A stretch of 64,000 nucleotides of DNA, taken from NCBI GenBank assembly GCA_945897465.1, contig CAMDFK010000017.1, positions 1 through 64,000 of the forward strand, given 5' to 3'. Below, piece by piece: positions 15,876 to 29,978 of this stretch. Numbering within the stretch: the stretch's first letter is position 1; each line of letters begins with the position of its first letter. The translations under genes were made by a program, and so were the position numbers. Source of the DNA: Limnohabitans sp. Rim8. GTDB taxonomy: Bacteria; Pseudomonadota; Gammaproteobacteria; Burkholderiales; Burkholderiaceae_C. Below the pieces are notes generated by a model that had not been told where the DNA came from, did not search any database, and saw only the letters and a list, made by a program, of their open reading frames with translations.

Positions 15876-18580
15876 GTTGTGGCGCTCCTTGCCTCAGCGC
15901 TGAAACGGTAAGCAAAACGGCCCTGAGTGTCTAACGTCATGGCAATGGCGGCAAAGGGTTGGTCTAACGCCATGCGCTCAAGCACAAGGCTGGAGAGTTC
16001 TGGCAGCACAGACTGTGTGAGGATGTAGTCCACGTTCCGGGCACCGCTGTCGACTTCTGTGCAGCGCTCGGTGATGGTACGAACCACTGAATCGTCATAC
16101 GTGAAGTGCGCACCGTGGTTAAGGCTGATCCGTTCTGCCAGCCTGCCCAACTTGAGCTTGACGATGCCCATGATCTGCTCGTCACCTAATGGGTAATAAG
16201 GCACGAGCACCAGGCGCCCCAAAAATGCCGGACTGAATTGCTTGAGCAGCGCAGGGCGAAGGCGCTCTACAAGCTCTTGCGCAGAAGGTCTAATACCGTG
16301 GGCGCAAGCATCGGTGATGATGTCTTGTGCGGCATTGGAGGTCAGCAAAATCAAAGTATTTTTGAAGTCGATCTGTACGCCTTCACCGTCATCCATGACG
16401 CCTTTGTCGAAGACCTGAAAAAACAGCTCCAGAACATCCGGGTGGGCTTTTTCCATTTCATCAAGAAGCACCACGCTGTAGGGCCTGCGGCGCACAGCCT
16501 CTGTCAAAACGCCCCCTCGACCGTAACCTACATAGCCAGGGGGCGCTCCCTTAAGGCTGGACACCGAATGCGCCTCTTGGAACTCGGACATGTTGACAGT
16601 CACCATGTTGCGCTCACCGCCGTAAAGCAGGTCGGCCAAGGCAATTGCGGTTTCGGTCTTGCCCACGCCACTGGGTCCTACCAACATGAACACCCCCACA
16701 GGCTTGCCGGGGTCGTCCAAGTCTGCACGGAAAGTGCGCACGCGCCGTGCAATCGCGTCCAGCGCTTGGGGCTGACCCACCAAGCGTTCAGCCATACGGT
16801 CTTGCAAATGCAGGACTGTGTGCAGCTCGTCGGCCATCATTTTGCCTACGGGGATGCCTGTCCAATCTGAAATCACTGAGGCGACCGTGCCTGAGTCAAC
16901 GCAGACCGTGACCAATGGATCGTCATCCTGCAAGGCTTCGAGTCCTTTGTTCAGTCGCTGCAACTGCATGGTGACAAGTTGTGGGTCCTGCTCGTCGTCG
17001 TTGTCGGAGACCGTGGCTGTGCCGTTGGCAATGCGGCGGCGAAGCGCAACAATTTCAGCCACAGCCTCTTTTTCTCGGGCCAACTTGTCTTGCAAAGCCA
17101 CCAACCGAGTCTGGAGATCTTTCAAGCTGAGTTCGGCCTTATCGATGGCTTCGGCGCGGTCAATTCCGGTGGCTTGTTCGTGTCGCAGCACTCGCAGGCG
17201 ACTCTCGGTGTTGCCTTGTTGACGTTGCAAGGACTCCACGCCCTCGGGTAAGCCACTCTGGCCAACAGCTACTCTGGCGCAAGCGGTGTCAAGCACACTG
17301 ATGGCTTTGTCGGGCAGTTGTCTGCCCGTGATGTAGCGCTGCGATAGCTTGACGGCGTCGCACACCGCCTCATCCAAAATTTCAATACCGTGGTGTTTTT
17401 CTAAGGCGGCCACCATGCCGCGCAGCATTTCAATGGCCACATCGGGCGCTGGCTCGTCGATTTTGACGACCTGAAAGCGCCTCGCCAAAGCCGGGTCGCG
17501 TTCGACGTATTTTTTGTACTCTGCCCAGGTGGTGGCCGCGATTGTGCGCAGCTCTCCGCGAGCCAAAGCCGGTTTGAGCAAATTGGCTGCGTCTCCTTGG
17601 CCCTCTGCACCGCCCGCACCAATGAGTTGATGAGCCTCGTCAATGAACAAAATCACTGGTGTGGGTGAGGACTTGACCTCTGCGATCACCGACTTGAGCC
17701 GATTTTCAAACTCGCCCTTCACGCCTGCGCCGGCCTGGAGCAAGGCCAAATCCAGCGAGCGGACCGATACATCTTTCAAAGCGGGGGGCACTTCACCGCG
17801 CACGACACGCTGCGCAAATCCCTCAACCACAGCCGTCTTACCCACACCCGCCTCGCCGGTGAGAATCGGGTTGTTTTGTCGTCTGCGCAGCAACACGTCG
17901 ATGATCTGGCGGATTTCGTTATCACGGCCGCGGATCGGGTCCATCTTGCCGTTACGCGCTTGGGCCGTGATGTCTGTCGTGAACTGGTCAAGGGATGGGG
18001 TCGATGAGCCGCCTTGACGCATCGAAGGCATTTTCAGCAGAGGGGCACTCTCGGTCAAATTGGTTTGGCCGTCCTGGCCTGTTGCACGTGTGGCGCCGCC
18101 TGCGTCTTCGGCCGAGCGGGACAACAAGGCGGGAAGTTGTTCGCGCAGGGTTTTACGCGGAATTTCAAGCAAGGCCGGGGCTGTCTCTAGCAACAAACCG
18201 CGAAGGCTGTCTACTTCCAGCAAGGCCAGCAACAAAGTGCCGGAGCGCACTTGTTGCTCTCCCAGCAACATCGAACTGAGCAACCAAGCCTCTTGAAACC
18301 AAGGCGCGAAATGTGGCGACAAAGCTGGGGTGCGGCCATTGCCTCGCTTGAATCGGTCCAAGCTTTGTTGCAACTGCGAAACCACCAAACCAGTGTCGAC
18401 CCCAAACTGCGGCAGGATCAGGTCAATGTCTGGCGAGCCCTGGTCCACCAAGTGCAACAGCAAATGCTCAATGTCCACATGAAAGTGGGTTTGTCGGCCG
18501 CACAATTCAGCCGCTTGCTTCATCGCCAGCTTGCATTCAGGATTGAGCTTGCCCAGCAAGGTGCGGATATCTATTTCCAT
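15872..18580 (-). CDS. clpV: T6SS sheath-disassembly ATPase ClpV (TssH)
   Basis: Protein of 902 residues with the full ClpV layout. An N-terminal Clp_N helical domain (LNPECKLAMKQAAELCGRQ near the start) would bind TssC. The first AAA+ module has Walker A GEAGVGKT at residues 242-249 and FIDEAHQLIGAGG as Walker B. A coiled-coil M domain follows (about 410-520), then a second AAA+ module with GPSGVGKTETAIAL. It unfolds contracted TssB/TssC sheath for recycling. It lies between tssG (4-base gap) and vgrG (4-base overlap). Confidence 0.95.
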   Translation of the reverse strand: MEIDIRTLLGKLNPECKLAMKQAAELCGRQTHFHVDIEHLLLHLVDQGSPDIDLILPQFGVDTGLVVSQLQQSLDRFKRGNGRTPALSPHFAPWFQEAWLLSSMLLGEQQVRSGTLLLALLEVDSLRGLLLETAPALLEIPRKTLREQLPALLSRSAEDAGGATRATGQDGQTNLTESAPLLKMPSMRQGGSSTPSLDQFTTDITAQARNGKMDPIRGRDNEIRQIIDVLLRRRQNNPILTGEAGVGKTAVVEGFAQRVVRGEVPPALKDVSVRSLDLALLQAGAGVKGEFENRLKSVIAEVKSSPTPVILFIDEAHQLIGAGGAEGQGDAANLLKPALARGELRTIAATTWAEYKKYVERDPALARRFQVVKIDEPAPDVAIEMLRGMVAALEKHHGIEILDEAVCDAVKLSQRYITGRQLPDKAISVLDTACARVAVGQSGLPEGVESLQRQQGNTESRLRVLRHEQATGIDRAEAIDKAELSLKDLQTRLVALQDKLAREKEAVAEIVALRRRIANGTATVSDNDDEQDPQLVTMQLQRLNKGLEALQDDDPLVTVCVDSGTVASVISDWTGIPVGKMMADELHTVLHLQDRMAERLVGQPQALDAIARRVRTFRADLDDPGKPVGVFMLVGPSGVGKTETAIALADLLYGGERNMVTVNMSEFQEAHSVSSLKGAPPGYVGYGRGGVLTEAVRRRPYSVVLLDEMEKAHPDVLELFFQVFDKGVMDDGEGVQIDFKNTLILLTSNAAQDIITDACAHGIRPSAQELVERLRPALLKQFSPAFLGRLVLVPYYPLGDEQIMGIVKLKLGRLAERISLNHGAHFTYDDSVVRTITERCTEVDSGARNVDYILTQSVLPELSSLVLERMALDQPFAAIAMTLDTQGRFAYRFSAEARSATT

Positions 18581-18584
18581 GGTT

Positions 18585-19619
18585 TTATTGGCTCAATGAG
18601 TCCCGCAAGGCGGGGGTGAGCCGCGTTCGAATTGGCTGTAATGTTGTGAGTGGATCTGGGCTGCGGCTTGGCGTCAGCCAGCTGGTCCAGCCCAGGCGGG
18701 CTTGACCCAGTCCAGGAATCAAGGATGGGACTTGAGCATCGGGTTGCAAGACCAAACGCACTTGCAGCTCTGACTGCGTATGCCTTCGAAGCAACCAGCC
18801 CATCAGTGCATGGTCGTGTCCGCCGGGCAATAGACTGAGCATCCTTTGCATGGAAACGGTGACTCCAATGAGTTCTATGCCAGCAGCAGCGTCCCAAGCG
18901 CGGCGACCCAATACAGCTTGCTGACCCAGCACGGCGCGACCTAATGGGACTTGATCCGTCAAATCCAAGGGCTGCCAACCTCCTATAAATTGCCTGCCCT
19001 TGAAGCCAAGGCCGAGTCTGTCAGACAGCAAGGTGAGCAGATTGAGCATAGAGCGAGGCGCTGCGTTTTGAAGCCCAGCATGGTTCAGGCGAGCCACCTC
19101 TCCAAGTGGCCCGCGCGCGCCCTCAGCCCTGCCTAAGCCGCTGAGTGCGTCAATGGTTCGCGCAAGCGGGTTGTCTTCTTGCCCTGCCCGCCAGTTCAAC
19201 CCAATGTGGTGTTTTTTTCGGCTGCGGTATAAAAACGCCAGCCACCTGCCTTGAAATATGTCCAGAAAGTCCAACGCTGCTCTGTCTTTGGCTGGACGGC
19301 GTTGCAGCAGCATCTCCGTGAACGGCAGCGGCAGCGGGCCGTTAGCGCCGGCCAAACTCATGGCCGCAGAAGTCAAAGTGTTGCGGTCTTGTGGTGTGGC
19401 CCCAGGCTGAACGCTGACCACATCGCTTGGCGCAAATGCCAGTGAGACACTAGCACGCAAAAGCGCGGCTTCGTCGAGGCCAACACCTGTTCCCACAGCA
19501 GTTCGCTCAGGGGCATGGCGTTCCAGCAGGCTGATCGCCTGGAACAAGTTGAAGCCCTGAGGATGGCTGTAAAGCCTTTCGATCAAAGCAAGTGCTGGCG
19601 ACCGCACATGGGCTCCCAT
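18585..19619 (-). CDS. tssG: T6SS baseplate protein TssG
   Basis: Protein of 344 residues. TssG joins TssF, TssE and TssK in the baseplate wedge. The N-terminus (PQGFNLFQAISLLERHAPE) and the segment LPLPFTEMLLQRRPAKDRAALDFLDIFQGR with RSRKKHH are typical of the family. Its start lies inside the end of tssF (37-base overlap), an arrangement usual for this pair. Confidence 0.92.
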   Translation of the reverse strand: MGAHVRSPALALIERLYSHPQGFNLFQAISLLERHAPERTAVGTGVGLDEAALLRASVSLAFAPSDVVSVQPGATPQDRNTLTSAAMSLAGANGPLPLPFTEMLLQRRPAKDRAALDFLDIFQGRWLAFLYRSRKKHHIGLNWRAGQEDNPLARTIDALSGLGRAEGARGPLGEVARLNHAGLQNAAPRSMLNLLTLLSDRLGLGFKGRQFIGGWQPLDLTDQVPLGRAVLGQQAVLGRRAWDAAAGIELIGVTVSMQRMLSLLPGGHDHALMGWLLRRHTQSELQVRLVLQPDAQVPSLIPGLGQARLGWTSWLTPSRSPDPLTTLQPIRTRLTPALRDSLSQ

Positions 19620-21373
19620 CGTTTCCAGTCTTCACCGTTTCGGCGGGCTGTCAAGCGAACAAACGAATTCACGGTGGTGTAAAGCGCAAAAAAGCGTGCA
19701 AGCACCGCCGACATCAGCAAGGGCGACCCCCCTACAAAAGCGGTTTCCTCAAAGCCCAGTTGTACCTCGGTCCCTCGGCAAAAGCCTCGCCATGCGTCGC
19801 CACCCACGCGGGCTGTCACACCCCGAGCTTCCAATGAACGCACGCCATTGATTTGCCCCAAGTCACGGGCGCTGCTTGAAGCAAACAAGCTGAGCATATC
19901 GCGCAAAGTCTGCACCCCATTGCCACCGCCCACCAGTGACTCATGGTTCAAACGCAACAAACTCACCAGACGCCACAACGTGGCACCCGAGAGCGGTGGA
20001 TCGCGCTGCTCAGACGGCTCGTACAAGCAAGTAATCAACAGTGACGAGGAAAGGTTTTCAGCGCGCAATCGCGTCTGTGGCCGCAACTGACTGGCCAAAC
20101 GGCGATTGGTGCACAAAAGCTGCGCAAATACCACCGGCTCGGACGGTACACATCGGGTGTTATTGGGATCCACAAAGGACAAGAAAATGTCGGTGCCGGT
20201 GATGTTGGCTCGCAAACTGGCTTCTCGCCTTGATGACCAAAATATTTGATGACTGGCATCCGGATTGGCTTGTTGGCCGCTTGCGCTGGGTGATTCTTGT
20301 GCGTCCAGGGCAGCAAAGGCGGGGAGCCGTTGAGGTCGTTCGGCGTCTGGGTCTGAGGCGACAACGGACAAAATGGAATGGACTTCGGTGGTGCTTTCAA
20401 ACTGGCGGTCGCCAACCAGCAAATACTCGTGCTGCCTGTGGTCAATGGACATCGGTTCACTGGTGCGGTTGAACAAGTTGACAATGGGCACGCACCCCAG
20501 TTTGAAGCTCTCGGCATGCAGCCCGCGCAGGCCACGGGCACTGCGGTCCATCAATAAACGCAGCTCAAAGTGCGCGCCTTGGCCGGTGAGGCCTTTCAAA
20601 CCGGTGATGTCAAAAAAATGGAATTTTCCGGGGAACGAGAAATATTCTTGCAGCAAACCATACGCTGTCGAAGCATTCGGCGGATTGGGAAGCACGGACT
20701 GGTCTTCGTCGAAACCCACCTCTTGCCAAGCACTGCGGGATAAATGCCGCAATTGGCCTTCGGCATCAACCACGTCCACCCCCACCACAGCGCTGACCAA
20801 CAACTCATAGAGGGGCATGGTGCTCATCCAGTCACCGTGCAAGTGCAGACGCATGGTGTCCAGTGCCAACTCATTGGCTGTTAAGCCTTCGGTACAGCTT
20901 ACTTGCAGGCACAAAGTGGACGCACCTGACAAGCGAACGTCGGTGATGTTCAGCGGCCACAGCACATTGTCCCAAGCTGTGCGCATGCGGCAAGTCTCAC
21001 CACTGGCCGTGCGCGCCACCAAGCCGGTGTGACGCGGCACCAAATAGCCTGCGGTGACCTTGCCTTGGGTGGGGTCCAGTGCCAGTTGCGCGACCGAAAT
21101 CGACGGTACCGGCTGCATCAGCGATGGACACTGGCTTTCCAGTAATGCGGCGGCGACTTGCGGAAATTCGCGGTCCAGATCACGGTGCACGCGTGCTGCC
21201 AAAAAAGCGTTGGCTTCTATCAGGCGTTCTGTATGCGGGTCAGGAGACTCTGCGCCTCCAAAAGCCAGTCGGGAGGCTACTTTGGGGTAACGTGCTGAGA
21301 AGTCAGCGCCTTGGTGGCGCAAATAGGACAGTTCGCGTTTGTAATATTCAATCAGATCATCATCGGCAAGCAT
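19583..21373 (-). CDS. tssF: T6SS baseplate protein TssF
   Basis: Protein of 596 residues. TssF is the large wedge component. The N-terminus DLIEYYKRELSYLRHQGADFSARYP followed by PHTERLIEANAFLAARVHRDLD is diagnostic for the family. The C-terminal part has FASSSARDLGQINGVRSLEA and the RFFALYTTVNSFVRLT segment. The start codon shares one base with the tssE stop (TGATG), which implies coupling. Confidence 0.94.
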   Translation of the reverse strand: MLADDDLIEYYKRELSYLRHQGADFSARYPKVASRLAFGGAESPDPHTERLIEANAFLAARVHRDLDREFPQVAAALLESQCPSLMQPVPSISVAQLALDPTQGKVTAGYLVPRHTGLVARTASGETCRMRTAWDNVLWPLNITDVRLSGASTLCLQVSCTEGLTANELALDTMRLHLHGDWMSTMPLYELLVSAVVGVDVVDAEGQLRHLSRSAWQEVGFDEDQSVLPNPPNASTAYGLLQEYFSFPGKFHFFDITGLKGLTGQGAHFELRLLMDRSARGLRGLHAESFKLGCVPIVNLFNRTSEPMSIDHRQHEYLLVGDRQFESTTEVHSILSVVASDPDAERPQRLPAFAALDAQESPSASGQQANPDASHQIFWSSRREASLRANITGTDIFLSFVDPNNTRCVPSEPVVFAQLLCTNRRLASQLRPQTRLRAENLSSSLLITCLYEPSEQRDPPLSGATLWRLVSLLRLNHESLVGGGNGVQTLRDMLSLFASSSARDLGQINGVRSLEARGVTARVGGDAWRGFCRGTEVQLGFEETAFVGGSPLLMSAVLARFFALYTTVNSFVRLTARRNGEDWKRWEPMCGRQHLL

Positions 21374-21834
21374 CAGACAGCCTCCGATACGCCATCGGAC
21401 AAGCTCACCGGAATGTCAAAGTCCACCCTGCGCAGGGTCATTCCCAAGCGAACTGCACCTGATATTTGCAACTTGGCCTGCCCGCGGTGGTTGCTGCTGT
21501 CGTCATGGATTGCCACAACCTGGGTGTGTGAAAGGCGCGGTTCAAACAAAGCAATGGCATGCTGGACGGCTTGACTCACTGAAGCCAAGTCATCGGACGA
21601 TTTGCACGATAAAGAAGAAAAATCGGGAATACCAAAGTCGAGCACAGTGCCTTGGCATTCCAAAAATTCGCCCATTGTCAACCTGCTGCGGGTGTTGAGC
21701 AAACTGGCAAGTTCGTTGGCAATCGACGTTTGCAAACCTGCCGCGTCGAAGTCCGCAGCGTCACCCATCTCACCGTCACGCGCACACAAGCGCTGAAACA
21801 AGGGGACGGATGCGCTGCGTGACAGTTCAGACAT
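21373..21834 (-). CDS. tssE: T6SS baseplate protein TssE (gp25-like)
   Basis: Protein of 153 residues related to phage T4 gp25 lysozyme-like baseplate proteins. It starts sheath polymerisation. Visible motifs are SIANELASLLNTRSRL (about residues 36-51), DFGIPDFSSL and FEPRLSHTQVVAI. It sits 19 bases after hcp. Confidence 0.92.
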   Translation of the reverse strand: MSELSRSASVPLFQRLCARDGEMGDAADFDAAGLQTSIANELASLLNTRSRLTMGEFLECQGTVLDFGIPDFSSLSCKSSDDLASVSQAVQHAIALFEPRLSHTQVVAIHDDSSNHRGQAKLQISGAVRLGMTLRRVDFDIPVSLSDGVSEAV

Positions 21835-21853
21835 GGGCTAAGCGCAGCTCTGA

Positions 21854-22342
21854 TTACTTGGGTGTAGCCGCGATATTTTTGACCAGATCCCAGCCAAAGC
21901 CAGCAGAACCCTTTTTTGTCGAGTCCTTGTTCTGCTGTGAATACACCAAACTGATGGCGCTGTAATTCAAAGAGAAAGAATCGCTGGGCTGACCGCCACC
22001 GCCGCTAGTCGAGATGTTGGAGACCATGGCGTCGGTCAGCACGTACTCGATCAATGACATGAACTTCGAGCCTTCAGTCCGGCCAATGTGGATTTTGGCG
22101 TCGCCCAACTTGGTGCCAGCTACGCAGGCGCTGTAAAGCGCAGGCGTTGCAATGTCTGAAGATTTTGAAAAATTCAATTCAGAAAAGTTAGGACGACCTG
22201 ATGTCCGCTCTGTGTTGGAGCGGTCCATTTGCATGGGGATCGATGCGCTGTGGCTAAACGACTGGATGATGATTTGGCCAATATTGCCATCCAACTCGCA
22301 ACTGCCTTTGATGTCTTTGATTTCAAGAATGATGGTATCCAT
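21854..22342 (-). CDS. hcp: T6SS tube protein Hcp (TssD)
   Basis: Protein of 162 residues that would form the hexameric inner tube. The N-terminus reads MDTIILEIKDIKGSCELDG, followed by IIIQSFSHSASIPMQMD. The later strands include KIHIGRTEG and SLIEYVLTDAMVSNIS, ending with SFSLNYSAISLVYSQQ. No C-terminal effector domain is present. The gene lies downstream of a hairpin in the tssC-hcp gap, which may give it its own mRNA 5' end. Confidence 0.94.
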   Translation of the reverse strand: MDTIILEIKDIKGSCELDGNIGQIIIQSFSHSASIPMQMDRSNTERTSGRPNFSELNFSKSSDIATPALYSACVAGTKLGDAKIHIGRTEGSKFMSLIEYVLTDAMVSNISTSGGGGQPSDSFSLNYSAISLVYSQQNKDSTKKGSAGFGWDLVKNIAATPK

Positions 22343-22366
22343 GAACAGCTTTCAAAAATTTAAGGA

Positions 22367-22392
22367 AAGGCGACCGCTTTGGCCGTCGCCTT
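22367..22392 (-). terminator. Hairpin in the tssC-hcp gap (attenuator or processing site)
   Basis: The minus strand reads AAGGCGAC, a 10-base loop, then GTCGCCTT, an eight-pair perfect stem, followed by a T-rich stretch ending in ATTTTT. It looks like a weak intrinsic terminator or an RNA stabilising/processing hairpin. It would let tssB-tssC and hcp be expressed at different levels within one operon. Confidence 0.6.
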
Positions 22393-22419
22393 GGGTTTAG
22401 GTCAATGGGTGAGGAATCA

Positions 22420-23910
22420 TTAACCCGCAGCAGCGGGCAATTCAGCCACCAAGCGAATCGATGCGGTCAAGCCTTCCATCTGGAAGTGCGGCTTGAGGAA
22501 AACCGTGGCGTTGTAAACACCTGGCTTACCAGCAACGTCTGTCACGTCGATGCGGGCTTGGCTCAAAGGAAAGCGAGCTTTCATGGCCTGAGGGGCAGCA
22601 TCGTTGAGCAAAACGTAGTCGGCGATCCAGTTGTTGAGGTATTCCTCCACGCTGCCGCGAGTTTGGAAACTGCCCACTTTGTCGCGCATGATCACCTTTA
22701 TGTAGTGCGCAAAACGAGATGCAGCCAAAACATAAGGCAAACGCGATGAAAGCTCAGAGTTGGCATTGGCGTTGTCTTTGTTGTAAACCTTCGGCTTGTT
22801 GGTGGTCTGACCACCAAAGAACGCTGCGTAGTCCGAACCTTTGGCGTTGACGATGGAAATAAAGCCCAAGTCATTGAGTTCTTTTTCGCGGCGGTCGGTG
22901 ATGCTCACTTCAGTAGGGCACTTGAGCAGCACGTCGCCTTCGTCGGTTTTGAATGCGTGAGCAGTGAGTGCTTCCACCTTGCCACCGCCTTCAACGCCAC
23001 GAATTGCCGTGGTCCAACCGTAGTTGGCAAATGCACCCGTGATGCGCAGGCCCAGTTGGTAAGACGAATTGGCCCAGAGGTATTTGTTGTGGTCTGTGCC
23101 GTCCACATCTTCTTCAAAGTTAAAACCTTCCACCGGAATGGTTTTAGCGCCGTAGGGCAAGCGGGCAGCATAAGAAGGCAAAACCAAAGCGACATAGCGT
23201 GAGTCTTCGCTTTCGCGGAAACCCCGCCAAGTGGCCAGTTCCGCGCTCTCGAAAATCTTGGACAGGTCGCGTGGAACGCCCAGTTCGGTGAATGATTTCA
23301 TGTCGAACATGGCTGGGGCAGCGGCCGCAATGAACGGCGCGTGGGAGGCTGCGGCCACTTTGGAAATGCGCTGAAGCAGTGCTTGGTCTTGCGGGTGACG
23401 ACCAAACTGGTAATCGCCAATCAGGAGCGAGAAAGGGTTGCCGCCGAAAGTGCCGTACTCTTCTTCGTAGATTTTCTTAAAGAGCGCGCTCATGTCGTGA
23501 TCGACAGCGGTCTCCAAGTCTTTGAGCAGCTCTTTTTTGCTCACGTTCATCAAACGCAGCTTCAGGCGGGGACCTGTTTCGGTGCCGAAGACCATGTCAT
23601 GCAGGCCGTGCCAAGAGGCTTCGAGCGCCTGGAATTTCTCATCATGCATGATGGCATTGAGTTGAGCGGACAAGATTTGATCGATTTCGGCCACGCGCTC
23701 ATTGATCATGGCGACCACGCCCTTGTCAGGACTGGTTTTCATGCCCTCGTCCAGAATTTGCGTGGCGAATTGGCCCAGCAATTTCTTGGCGTATTGGTCT
23801 TGCGATGGTTCAACGGCCATGTTGCCTTCTTGAACAATGCGGTCGAGCAAGCTCAACTCGTTGGTGGTGGTACTGGCGCCAGCGGCGTCGGATTTTTGTT
23901 TGGTGGCCAT
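22420..23910 (-). CDS. tssC: T6SS sheath large subunit TssC (VipB)
   Basis: Protein of 496 residues. TssC pairs with TssB to build the contractile sheath, and its N-terminal helix is the usual ClpV target. Diagnostic segments are FQALEASWHGLHDMVF, EEYGTFGGNPFSLLIGDYQF, the EYLNNWIADYVLLND helix near the C-terminus and ARIDVTDVAGKPGVY. The length is typical. It follows tssB after 44 bases. Confidence 0.96.
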   Translation of the reverse strand: MATKQKSDAAGASTTTNELSLLDRIVQEGNMAVEPSQDQYAKKLLGQFATQILDEGMKTSPDKGVVAMINERVAEIDQILSAQLNAIMHDEKFQALEASWHGLHDMVFGTETGPRLKLRLMNVSKKELLKDLETAVDHDMSALFKKIYEEEYGTFGGNPFSLLIGDYQFGRHPQDQALLQRISKVAAASHAPFIAAAAPAMFDMKSFTELGVPRDLSKIFESAELATWRGFRESEDSRYVALVLPSYAARLPYGAKTIPVEGFNFEEDVDGTDHNKYLWANSSYQLGLRITGAFANYGWTTAIRGVEGGGKVEALTAHAFKTDEGDVLLKCPTEVSITDRREKELNDLGFISIVNAKGSDYAAFFGGQTTNKPKVYNKDNANANSELSSRLPYVLAASRFAHYIKVIMRDKVGSFQTRGSVEEYLNNWIADYVLLNDAAPQAMKARFPLSQARIDVTDVAGKPGVYNATVFLKPHFQMEGLTASIRLVAELPAAAG

Positions 23911-23954
23911 GGTTGTATACCTAAGGGTTGATTGAAGCTAAAGCAAGCCGCCGC

Positions 23955-24491
23955 TTACTCGGCAGCGGGAGCAGCCTCAGCCTCAGCCTTAGCGGCGGTG
24001 GCTGTGGACTCGCTGCCACGCAGCGCTTTGAGTTCTTCTGTGTTCTGAACAATATTGCCCAACAAGGCGTCCAATTCGTCATTGCCATCAAGCTTGCTGA
24101 GCAAGTCACGCAATTGTTGACGTGCCTCAAGAAGGCGCGCTAAACGAGGCACTTGCTTGACGATCGATTCAGGATGGAAATGCTCGAACTCGGTGAAATT
24201 GAGTTCAATTTTCAGATTGCCTTCACCTTTCAAGGTGTCAGGCACAGACAGGTCGAGGCGGGGGGCGATCTTGCCCATGATTTCGTTGAAGTTATCGCGG
24301 TCAATTTCTACGAATCGACGATCCTTCATCTTGGGCGGTGCCAGCAAGGGCTGACCGCTCAGATCGGCCATCAAGCCAACCACCAGTGGCAATTCTTTCT
24401 TTTCTACTGCGTCACCAATTTCAACGTCATAGGTGATTTGGACACGCGGGGGGCGGTTACGTCCTACCCACTTTTGAAGACTGTCTGACAT
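23955..24491 (-). CDS. tssB: T6SS sheath small subunit TssB (VipA)
   Basis: Protein of 178 residues. It starts SLQKWVGRNRPPRVQITYDVE, the family signature, and contains LPLVVGLMADLSGQP and the C-terminal NLKIELNFTEFEHFHPESI segment. A short Ala/Glu-rich tail (about residues 160-178) is added at the end. The start has a good ribosome site (AGGAG seven bases upstream). It is the first gene of the operon, divergent from the helical-protein genes at 24762. Confidence 0.95.
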   Translation of the reverse strand: MSDSLQKWVGRNRPPRVQITYDVEIGDAVEKKELPLVVGLMADLSGQPLLAPPKMKDRRFVEIDRDNFNEIMGKIAPRLDLSVPDTLKGEGNLKIELNFTEFEHFHPESIVKQVPRLARLLEARQQLRDLLSKLDGNDELDALLGNIVQNTEELKALRGSESTATAAKAEAEAAPAAE

Positions 24492-24761
24492 ACGAAACTC
24501 CTGTTTTCATAACTGTGGAAATGGCTCAAGCAATGGGCCAATCAGGTTGTCATCGTGTTGATGATCATTGACTTTAATCAAATAAATCGGAAAAATAAAG
24601 GAATATTTGTTAAGTCTCAATTTATATTTTTTTCATATATATTTTTTCTATTGTCACAATTTTGCAAAAATTCATTGATATAAGCTAATTCATTTCATTA
24701 TTTAATTACTCAAATTTCAAGATGTTTAAATTCCAATTTTTTACTTTGAGGCTTTTCAGAC
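24492..24761. promoter_or_regulatory. AT-rich divergent promoter region between the T6SS operon and the coiled-coil gene unit
   Basis: These 270 bases are strikingly AT-rich compared with all flanking DNA, especially 24560-24730 with runs such as TTATATTTTTTTCATATA. All promoters for the large minus-strand T6SS operon and for the plus-strand unit at 24762 must lie here or nearby. Such a tract is the kind silenced by H-NS-like proteins. I could not pick a reliable -35/-10 pair or a sigma-54 site. Confidence 0.65.
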
Positions 24762-25193
24762 ATGGAGCGTGATCAGTTTGCACAGCTTTTGGATCAGTTC
24801 ACGCGACTGGTCGATTCCATAGGGAGAATAGAGTCACGTTTGGCCAAAATGGAGCGCCCGTCAAACGGGTCAAATGGCTTCCCTCTCGGACGTTTGACTG
24901 CACCGCCTAGTGCGGCTGCTGCAAGCTCGGCGTTGGCTGGCATGCCCGCTTTGTCAGATGTGCCGGTGGTGCCGACATTGCCGCCGCTGCTGGATGTGCT
25001 GGAGGATGTGCAGATCGAAGGCGCTGAAGTGCTGCCTGAAGTTCAGCAATCGTTGGACCAAATAAGCAACACATTAGGAAGCGTTCAGGGCGCATCGAGT
25101 TCCATGGCGCCCACTCCCAACAAGGTGCCCGACGTGAAGACAGCCATGGACAGCACCAGTGCCGAAATCACCCAGGCCCTGGACAAGCTGTAG
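24762..25193 (+). CDS. Small helical protein of unknown function, T6SS-adjacent
   Basis: Protein of 143 residues with no recognised family. The first 35 residues form a predicted coiled-coil (MERDQFAQLLDQFTRLVDSI, then ESRLAKME). A Pro/Ala-rich linker follows (about 38-78), then an acidic second helix (DVLEDVQIEGAEVLPEVQQS). GAGG lies 11 bases upstream of the ATG. It is eight bases upstream of the 1566-residue protein gene and likely co-transcribed, so it may be its partner. Confidence 0.7.
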   Translation: MERDQFAQLLDQFTRLVDSIGRIESRLAKMERPSNGSNGFPLGRLTAPPSAAAASSALAGMPALSDVPVVPTLPPLLDVLEDVQIEGAEVLPEVQQSLDQISNTLGSVQGASSSMAPTPNKVPDVKTAMDSTSAEITQALDKL

Positions 25194-25201
25194 CACATCC
25201 A

Positions 25202-29902
<4,701 letters not shown>

Positions 29903-29978
29903 ATTTCAATGAATCGCTTTTGTTATTTGGTTTTGCCTTTAAACACACCTCAATCATCAACTTTAGGAAATCAGCATC

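Noticed and set aside
24492-24761. Sigma-54 promoter for the T6SS operon
   Set aside because: A TGGCCC...TTGC-like stretch exists on the minus strand but the GG to GC spacing is wrong.
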